Shown here: positions 14,037 through 19,169 of the stretch, piece by piece
How positions within the stretch are numbered: position 1 is the first letter of the stretch
How the letters are laid out: each line of letters begins with the position of its first letter
From: UBA2336 sp037443645
GTDB lineage: Bacteria > Bacteroidota > Bacteroidia > Cytophagales > Cyclobacteriaceae
Direction of reading: 5' to 3'
Length of the DNA stretch: 19,169 bases
Assembly (NCBI GenBank): GCA_037443645.1
Contig: JBBINY010000050.1
Location: 1-19,169 of the forward strand
Notes under the pieces: generated by a model
Database searches by the model: none
Seen by the model: only the letters and a program-made list of their open reading frames with translations
Told to the model about the DNA's origin: nothing
Position numbers and translations under genes: made by a program

Positions 14037-15071
14037 TCAATCAAACAATCCGGGCCCTTTAGCTGTAGGAGGCACGGCAACTTTCAAATGCCTGTAGGCT
14101 TTTTCGGTTGCTTCACGTCCGCGTGAGGTGCGTTTGATATATCCTTCCTGGATTAAAAAGGGCTCGTACACTTCTTCAATGGTTTCGGCTTCTTCGCCAA
14201 CAGCCGTTGCAATGGTTGAAATGCCTACCGGGCCTCCTTTGAATTTCTCAATGATGGTAAGCAGAATGCGATTGTCCATATCATCCAATCCGTTCTCGTC
14301 CACATCCAATGCTTTAAGGGCCAGTTGTGCAATGGCCAGCGTAATGATTCCATCGCCTTTTATCTGTGCAAAGTCGCGGGTTCTCCGAAGCAGGTTGTTG
14401 GCAATGCGTGGTGTGCCGCGACTCCTGCGGGCAATTTCGAAAGCTGCTTCGCTGTGGATAGGTGCATTCAATATTCCGGCTGAGCGATTCACAATTCGCG
14501 TAAGCAACTCCGAATCGTAATACTCCAGCCGCGAATTGATGCCAAAGCGCGCACGCAAAGGCGAAGTGAGCAAACCGGCACGGGTGGTGGCACCGATCAG
14601 GGTGAAGGGATTGAGCCCGATTTGAATGGAGCGTGCGTTCGGCCCGGAATCCAGCATAATGTCTATTTTAAAATCCTCCATGGCCGAGTAGAGGTACTCT
14701 TCCACCACAGGATTCAGCCTGTGGATTTCATCGATGAACAACACATCGTTGGGTTCCAGGTTGGTGAGCAAGCCGGCAAGGTCGCCCGGTTTATCCAGTA
14801 CGGGTCCGGAAGTGATCTTAATTGCTGAGCCCAGCTCATTGGCAATGATGTAGGAGAGGGTAGTCTTGCCCAGGCCGGGAGGTCCGTGCAGCAACACATG
14901 GTCAAGCGATTCGCCCCGCTGTTTTGCTGCCTGAACAAACACGCGGATATTTTCAACCACCTTTTGCTGTCCGGTAAAATCAGAGAAAGAAAGAGGGCGC
15001 AGGGCCTTTTCAATTTCCTTGTCTGCCGCAGATAACGAGTCTGCACTCCCCTTCAGGTAATCTTCACGCAT
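14037..15071 (-). CDS. ruvB: Holliday junction branch-migration ATPase RuvB
   Basis: The 344-aa AAA+ motor drives branch migration of Holliday junctions together with RuvA. Motifs in order are RPLSFSDFTGQ (about 26-36), Walker A GPPGLGKTT (about 64-72), VLFIDEIHRLNP with Walker B DEIH (about 109-120), sensor 1 LIGATTRAGLLTSPLRARFG (about 158-177), the sensor 2 region RRSRGTPRIANNLLRRTRDFA (about 214-234), and the winged-helix DNA-binding end QEGYIKRTSRGREAT. Length and start (ATG at 15071) match the family. As is common in Bacteroidota, ruvA is not adjacent. The stop lies at the queG start region, so the two genes are co-transcribed. A TAATTTTG box lies 13 nt upstream of the start codon. Confidence 0.98.
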   Translation of the reverse strand: MREDYLKGSADSLSAADKEIEKALRPLSFSDFTGQQKVVENIRVFVQAAKQRGESLDHVLLHGPPGLGKTTLSYIIANELGSAIKITSGPVLDKPGDLAGLLTNLEPNDVLFIDEIHRLNPVVEEYLYSAMEDFKIDIMLDSGPNARSIQIGLNPFTLIGATTRAGLLTSPLRARFGINSRLEYYDSELLTRIVNRSAGILNAPIHSEAAFEIARRSRGTPRIANNLLRRTRDFAQIKGDGIITLAIAQLALKALDVDENGLDDMDNRILLTIIEKFKGGPVGISTIATAVGEEAETIEEVYEPFLIQEGYIKRTSRGREATEKAYRHLKVAVPPTAKGPGLFD

Positions 15072-15084
15072 GGTACGAGTTTGT

Positions 15085-15092
15085 CAAAATTA
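15085..15092 (-). promoter_or_regulatory. candidate Bacteroidota -7 box (TAATTTTG) for ruvB
   Basis: On the minus strand TAATTTTG matches TAnnTTTG, 13 nt before the ruvB ATG. The nearest upstream TTG is 24 nt away (15119-15117), slightly beyond the usual spacing. The implied leader is very short. Confidence 0.33.
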
Positions 15093-15162
15093 CGGATTAA
15101 GCCTGAACATTATCAGCAACATGGTTGCATTAATTGAATTCATCTTAAATTGCATTCCCTTT

Positions 15163-16191
15163 ATGACCAATCGCACCAAGAACATCCTGTATACAGTCAT
15201 TCTACTGGCGTGTTTGTTTGCCGTGTACCAATATCGAAAAAGCATGGACGGCCCCATTTTTATCGAGGGGAAAACCATGGGCACTACCTACCACCTCACC
15301 TACTTCGACCGGGAGAGAAGAAATTTTAAGCCTCAGATTGATTCGCTGCTTGAACGGGTTAATGCAAGCATCAATACGTATTTGCCACACTCCGAAGTTT
15401 CGCGATTTAACAAGGGAAGTGGTTCACTGCACTTTCAACTGCCTTACTTGCGCCAGTTGTTGTTTCGTTCCAGTGAAATTGTTGCGGCCTCTTCAGGCAT
15501 GTTTGACCCAACAGTAATGCCGTTGGTTAACGCCTGGGGTTTTGGGCCGTCTGAGCCGCTAAACCCTGATAACCTTGAGATTGATTCGATCCGTGAGTTC
15601 ATCGGGTTTGAAAAAATTATGTTCAATTCCGACAGTGTTTGGAAACGGGATGGGCGCATCCAACTTGATTTCGGTGGTATCGGGCAAGGATATGGTGCGG
15701 ATGTGGTAACGGAATTTTTGAAAGGCAAAGGCATTACCGACATGCTGGTTGAAATCGGTGGTGAAGGAATGGCGTGTGGCCGTAACCGGAAAACCCAAAA
15801 ACCCTGGGAAGTTGGAATTCTTGATCCGAACTCAACACCTGCCAGGCAGTTTTTCAAAGCATATATTTTATTGGAGGATAAATCGTTTACAACGTCCGGA
15901 AACTACTTCAATTATCGTGAGATTGACGGAAAAAAATTTTCGCACACCATTGATCCCAAGTCGGGGTACCCGGTGAATAACCAACTTCTCAGTGTGTCGG
16001 TATTCTCCACCGATGCCACTTCTGCTGACGGATGGGCAACTGCGCTGATGGTAATGGGCGTTGAACGGGCTAAACAGACTTTGGAGAAGGAACCCCAGTT
16101 GGATGCCGTGTTGATGTACACTGCAGATGATGGAACCGTGAGTGTTTTCGTGACGCCCGGAATTAAAAAACAAGTTGTGATTAACCCATAG
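15163..16191 (+). CDS. apbE: FAD:protein FMN transferase (ApbE)
   Basis: The 342-aa protein transfers FMN from FAD to a threonine of target proteins such as Nqr/Rnf subunits in the periplasm. An N-terminal hydrophobic anchor (about 7-22, ILYTVILLACLFAVYQY) exports it. It lacks an obvious lipobox cysteine at the cleavage position, so it is probably a signal-anchor form. Family motifs are GKTMGTTYHLTYF (about 37-49), ASINTYLPHSEVSRFN (about 68-83), SGMFDPTVMPLVNAWGFGP, QLDFGGIGQGYGADVV, LVEIGGEGMACGRN, SFTTSGNYFNY and KFSHTIDPKSGYPV with the Mg-binding DATSADGWATALMVMG (about 286-301). The ATG at 15163 removes an implausible 31-residue leader. An in-frame ATG at 15121 is a weaker alternative. 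The next gene begins 2 nt after its stop. No Nqr or Rnf genes are in view. Confidence 0.93.
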   Translation: MTNRTKNILYTVILLACLFAVYQYRKSMDGPIFIEGKTMGTTYHLTYFDRERRNFKPQIDSLLERVNASINTYLPHSEVSRFNKGSGSLHFQLPYLRQLLFRSSEIVAASSGMFDPTVMPLVNAWGFGPSEPLNPDNLEIDSIREFIGFEKIMFNSDSVWKRDGRIQLDFGGIGQGYGADVVTEFLKGKGITDMLVEIGGEGMACGRNRKTQKPWEVGILDPNSTPARQFFKAYILLEDKSFTTSGNYFNYREIDGKKFSHTIDPKSGYPVNNQLLSVSVFSTDATSADGWATALMVMGVERAKQTLEKEPQLDAVLMYTADDGTVSVFVTPGIKKQVVINP

Positions 16192-16193
16192 CC

Positions 16194-16835
16194 ATGGCAC
16201 TTAAACTCGTAGTTCTTTTTTTTACACCATTGGTTGCCGGGCTGCTCGTTTATTTTTTACCTGGCGGCAAGAATAAAAACTACCGGTTGTTGCTGGTTTT
16301 TGCCGGCTCGTATCTCTTTGGAATTACGGTGGTACATATTTTACCCGAACTGTACAAGGGTAACAGCGAAGTCGAGTTGATTGGATTATTTGTGCTGGCC
16401 GGTTTTTTCCTTCAGCAATTACTGGAACACTTTACTTCTGGTGTTGAACATGGCCACCTGCCGGTACAACCCGTGGGTGACCATACACACAGCCATGCCC
16501 ATGCTCATCACCAAGCGCACTATCACCAGGAAGTATCGGCCATAGTCCTGCTCATGGCCCTTTGTGTACACGCTTTTTTGGAGGGAGCCATGCTGGCACA
16601 GCCTGCCACCATGGGACCTAAATATGATGTNNNNNNNNNNNNNNNNNNNNNNNNNNNNNNNNNNNNNNNNNNNNNNNNNNNNNNNNNNNNNNNNNNNNNN
16701 NNNNNNNNNNNNNNNNNNNNNNNNNNNNNNACCATTGTGTTTGAAAGCAGCCCGGAACATCACTTCAATGCCCGGAAACTCGCAGTTAGCATACTGGGTG
16801 CACTTGCCGCAGTTGCTGTGGAATATATTCTTTGA
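16194..16835 (+). CDS. ZIP-family divalent metal transporter, interrupted by assembly gap
   Basis: The sequence begins MALKLVVLFFTPLVAGLLVYF, followed by further membrane segments (about 29-50 and 62-76). A histidine-rich cytoplasmic loop contains HTHSHAHAHHQAHYHQ (about 97-112), as in ZIP zinc/iron permeases. Then comes the TM4-like ALCVHAFLEGAMLAQ (about 121-135), where HAFLEG corresponds to the metal-binding H-x-x-x-E-G motif. One hundred N at 16631-16730 remove the TM5 region and the second half of the metal site. The frame after the gap (FESSPEHHFNARKLAVSILGALAAVAVEYIL) looks like a ZIP C-terminus in the same frame, but the true gap length is unknown. The gene starts 2 nt after apbE, so the two are probably co-transcribed. 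Confidence 0.8.
   Translation: MALKLVVLFFTPLVAGLLVYFLPGGKNKNYRLLLVFAGSYLFGITVVHILPELYKGNSEVELIGLFVLAGFFLQQLLEHFTSGVEHGHLPVQPVGDHTHSHAHAHHQAHYHQEVSAIVLLMALCVHAFLEGAMLAQPATMGPKYDXXXXXXXXXXXXXXXXXXXXXXXXXXXXXXXXXXTIVFESSPEHHFNARKLAVSILGALAAVAVEYIL
16631..16730. other. Assembly gap (100 N)
   Basis: There are exactly 100 N inside the ZIP transporter gene. Round-number runs are usually placeholders for gaps of unknown length, so coordinates and frame across it are provisional. Confidence 0.97.
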
Positions 16836-16897
16836 ATTGCATTTGTTTGATTTATCGGAAAACGGGATGCATTTTAGGTTCCGGTAATTACAGGAAC

Positions 16898-18790
16898 ATG
16901 AACATTATCCGGTCATTTCAGGAATATCGTGAACAGTACAATCGGAGCCTGGAGAACCCGGAATCCTTTTGGGCCGAAGTTGCCGGGTCGTTCGCCTGGC
17001 GTAAAACGTGGGATCGTGTTCTGGAATGGGATTTTCAGAAGCCTGAGGTGAAATGGTTCATCAACGCGAAACTGAACATCACTGAAAACTGTCTTGACAG
17101 GCACCTGACTGACCGTGCCAATCAAACCGCCATTATCTGGGAGCCCAACGATCCGCAGGATGAGGCAAAATACATAACCTATCAGGAGTTGTTCCACCAG
17201 GTTTGCCGCGTTGCCAACATGTTGAAAGCGCACGGTGTAAAAAAGGGAGACCGGGTTTGTATTTATATGCCCATGATTCCTGAAACAGCCTATGCCATGC
17301 TGGCCTGTGCCCGGATTGGGGCCATACACTCGGTGGTGTTTGCCGGATTTTCAGCACGTTCCCTGATTGATCGCATTAATGATGCCGGCTGCAAACTGGT
17401 GTTAACAGCCGATGGCTCCTATCGGGGAGACAAAACCGTTAACCTCAAAGCCATTGTGGATGAAGCGTTGGAAAAATGCCCGACTGTTGAGACGGTAATC
17501 ATCGCAGAGCGCATCAAATCGAAACCTAAACTGAAAGAGGGCCGTGATTATTGGTGGCACAAGGAGATCAGCAGAGTAAACGCAGATTGCCCTGCAATTG
17601 AAACGGATGCTGAGGATTTGCTTTTTATCCTTTACACATCAGGCTCAACCGGTAAGCCGAAGGGCATGGTACACACCTGCGCGGGGTACATGGTATACAC
17701 CACGTACACGTTCCTCACGGCATTTCAATACCAGCTGGGCCAGGTATATTGGTGTACAGCCGATGTGGGTTGGATTACCGGTCACTCCTATTTTCTCTAC
17801 GGGCCGCTTTCAGCGGGCGCCACCACCCTGATGTTCGAAGGGATTCCATCATGGCCGGATTGGGGCAGATTCTGGCACGTGGTGGAGAAGCACCGGGTGG
17901 CTATTTTTTATACGGCACCAACAGCCATCCGGTCATTGGAAAAAGCTCCGCTTCATTTTGTGCGTCAATACGATTTGCATTCGCTGAAGGTTCTTGGAAC
18001 CGTAGGAGAGCCCATTAACGAAGAAGCTTGGCATTGGTATGACGAGCACATTGGCCAGAGGCGCTGCCCCATTGTTGACACCTGGTGGCAAACTGAAACG
18101 GGAGGCTTTATGATTTCGCCTATAGCTCACATTACAAAACTTAAGCCTGCATTTGCCAGCCTGCCGCTGCCCGGAGTACAACCTGCCGTGGTGGATGAGC
18201 AGGGAATTGAACTCACCGGAAACAACGTTGAAGGGCGGCTGACCCTAAAATTTCCATGGCCTTCAATGGCAAGAACTATCTATGGGGACCACCAGCGGTT
18301 TAGAGATATCTATTTTTCTTCCTTCCCGGGAAAATACTTCACCGGAGATGGATGCAGACGAGACACGGAAGGGTACTACCGGATTACCGGAAGAGTGGAC
18401 GATATTATTATTGTATCCGGCCATAACCTGGGCACAGCCGAAATTGAGAGCGCCATTGATGAACACTCAGCCGTGTGCGAGTCGGCTGTGGTGGGCTATC
18501 CGCATGATGTTAAAGGCCAGGGCATTTATGCCTTTGTAATTTGCTATGATAAGCCTCATGAAGAAGAGAACCTGCGCAGTGAGATCCGTGAGATTGTATC
18601 AAAAACAATTGGCCCTATTGCCAAACCTGATAAAATCCAGTTTGTGAGCGGATTGCCAAAAACACGGTCGGGTAAAATTATGCGGAGGATTTTGCGTAAA
18701 GTTGCAGAAGGGGATGCCAGCAACCTGGGCGATGTAACCACGCTGCTGGATCCCGGGGTGGTAGATGAGCTTAAGAATGGAGCAATTTAG
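16898..18790 (+). CDS. acs: Acetyl-CoA synthetase (AMP-forming)
   Basis: This 630-aa cytoplasmic ligase activates acetate through acetyl-AMP to acetyl-CoA. It shows the acyl-CoA synthetase core motifs: LYTSGSTGKPKGM (P-loop, about 245-257), the acetate-pocket region CTADVGWITGHSYFLYGPL (about 284-302), VDTWWQTETGG (about 392-402), FTGDGCRRDTEGYYRITGRVDD (about 481-502), and KTRSGKIMRRILR with the catalytic, acetylatable lysine (about 588-600). The hinge segment reads IIIVSGHNLGTAEIES, with asparagine where the best-studied enzymes have arginine (SGHRLGTAEIE). The ATG at 16898 is preceded by AGGA at a good distance and gives MNIIRSFQEYREQY. Upstream in-frame codons would extend back into the ZIP gene end. 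The gene is slightly short for the family (about 630-650). It is followed after 18 nt by the DUF3127 gene. Confidence 0.95.
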   Translation: MNIIRSFQEYREQYNRSLENPESFWAEVAGSFAWRKTWDRVLEWDFQKPEVKWFINAKLNITENCLDRHLTDRANQTAIIWEPNDPQDEAKYITYQELFHQVCRVANMLKAHGVKKGDRVCIYMPMIPETAYAMLACARIGAIHSVVFAGFSARSLIDRINDAGCKLVLTADGSYRGDKTVNLKAIVDEALEKCPTVETVIIAERIKSKPKLKEGRDYWWHKEISRVNADCPAIETDAEDLLFILYTSGSTGKPKGMVHTCAGYMVYTTYTFLTAFQYQLGQVYWCTADVGWITGHSYFLYGPLSAGATTLMFEGIPSWPDWGRFWHVVEKHRVAIFYTAPTAIRSLEKAPLHFVRQYDLHSLKVLGTVGEPINEEAWHWYDEHIGQRRCPIVDTWWQTETGGFMISPIAHITKLKPAFASLPLPGVQPAVVDEQGIELTGNNVEGRLTLKFPWPSMARTIYGDHQRFRDIYFSSFPGKYFTGDGCRRDTEGYYRITGRVDDIIIVSGHNLGTAEIESAIDEHSAVCESAVVGYPHDVKGQGIYAFVICYDKPHEEENLRSEIREIVSKTIGPIAKPDKIQFVSGLPKTRSGKIMRRILRKVAEGDASNLGDVTTLLDPGVVDELKNGAI

Positions 18791-18808
18791 AAATTAATAT
18801 AAAAAGAA

Positions 18809-19159
18809 ATGGAACTTGAAGGAGTAGTAATTAATGTCTTGCCGTTGCAAAGCGGACAAGGCAAAAACGGGGTGTGGAAGAAACAGGAGTTTATTGTTGA
18901 AACCCCGGGGCAGTATCCTAAAAAGGTTTGCATGCATTTGTGGGGCGATAAGGTGGACGAACTAAAAATTGCAGCAGGCGACAGGATAACTGCCTCCATC
19001 AATATTGAAAGTCGCGAGTACAATGGCCGGTGGTACACCGATATCCGGGCGTGGCGGATCGTCAGGCAAAATGCCGGAGCTTCCGGCCCTGCAGAATCGG
19101 CTCCGTTTCCGAACGAGTCAATGGCTCCCTCAGGGGCAACCGATGATCTGCCATTTTAA
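18809..19159 (+). CDS. DUF3127 protein with SSB-like C-terminal tail
   Basis: The 116-aa protein has a compact beta-rich N-terminal domain (about 1-86: MELEGVVINVLP, KKQEFIVET, KKVCMHLWGDKVDEL, DRITASINIESREYNGRWYTDIRAWRIV), which is DUF3127. The strand order and the W-Y-T-D-I-R-A-W strand look like the OB-fold of single-stranded DNA-binding protein. A low-complexity linker rich in Ala, Ser, Gly and Pro (about 87-110) and an acidic-hydrophobic end, DDLPF, follow. This mimics the DDDIPF-type tip through which SSB recruits repair and replication proteins. The function is not established. A nucleic-acid or SSB-partner role is inferred. Upstream bases are A-rich (AAAAAGAA before the ATG), and acs ends 18 nt earlier. 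Confidence 0.87.
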   Translation: MELEGVVINVLPLQSGQGKNGVWKKQEFIVETPGQYPKKVCMHLWGDKVDELKIAAGDRITASINIESREYNGRWYTDIRAWRIVRQNAGASGPAESAPFPNESMAPSGATDDLPF

Positions 19160-19169
19160 GTATTAATTT

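Noticed and set aside
1..19169. tRNA, rRNA, CRISPR array, insertion sequence or phage genes
   Set aside because: I looked on both strands and saw no cloverleaf-like block, spacer-repeat array, transposase motif or phage structural gene. Weak tRNA-like folds cannot be excluded without a covariance search.

Overview
The window looks like a chromosomal segment from a Bacteroidota bacterium, probably a member of Cytophagales. The reasons are a BatD-family protein, a TPM protein with a zinc-ribbon and Ser/Gly tail, a DUF2752/TM2 pair, a DUF3127 protein ending in an SSB-like tail, A-rich or weak Shine-Dalgarno leaders, and several TAnnTTTG boxes (the Bacteroidota -7 promoter element). A run of exactly 100 N at 16631-16730 shows that this is a scaffolded draft assembly. 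I see no rRNA, tRNA, CRISPR array, transposase or phage gene, and no gene-free stretch longer than about 200 bases.

Layout. 1-6202 is all on the minus strand: batD (6202-4739), aroC (4681-3611), a TPM-domain protein that seems to have lost its middle (3610-3020), two tandem paralogous dicarboxylate/amino-acid symporters (2970-1684 and 1480-188), and the start of an Nfu-type Fe-S scaffold gene that runs off the left edge. 6311-7174 is on the plus strand: a 61-aa conserved-looking small protein closed by a strong intrinsic terminator, then a DUF2752 protein starting only a few bases past that terminator and overlapping a TM2-domain protein. A dispersed-repeat-like element fills the convergent gap at 7179-7263.

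7306-12172 (minus) is the most interesting part. It is a tightly packed five-gene operon: small esterase, RimK/D-Ala-ligase-like ATP-grasp enzyme, GCS2/YbdK-type carboxylate-amine ligase, class-I glutamine amidotransferase-like protein, and an uncharacterised protein with features of a circularly permuted ATP-grasp ligase. It is divergent from a second alpha/beta hydrolase (12238-13050). This is the signature of a peptide-like or amide-bond-forming pathway of unknown product: up to three ATP-dependent ligases, one amidase/GAT module and one or two hydrolases.

13063-15071 (minus) is housekeeping: ruvB followed by queG, which is involved in queuosine synthesis. 15163-18808 and beyond (plus) holds apbE (flavin transferase), a ZIP metal transporter interrupted by the assembly gap, acs (acetyl-CoA synthetase) and a DUF3127 OB-fold-like protein with a C-terminal DDLPF tail resembling that of single-stranded DNA-binding protein.
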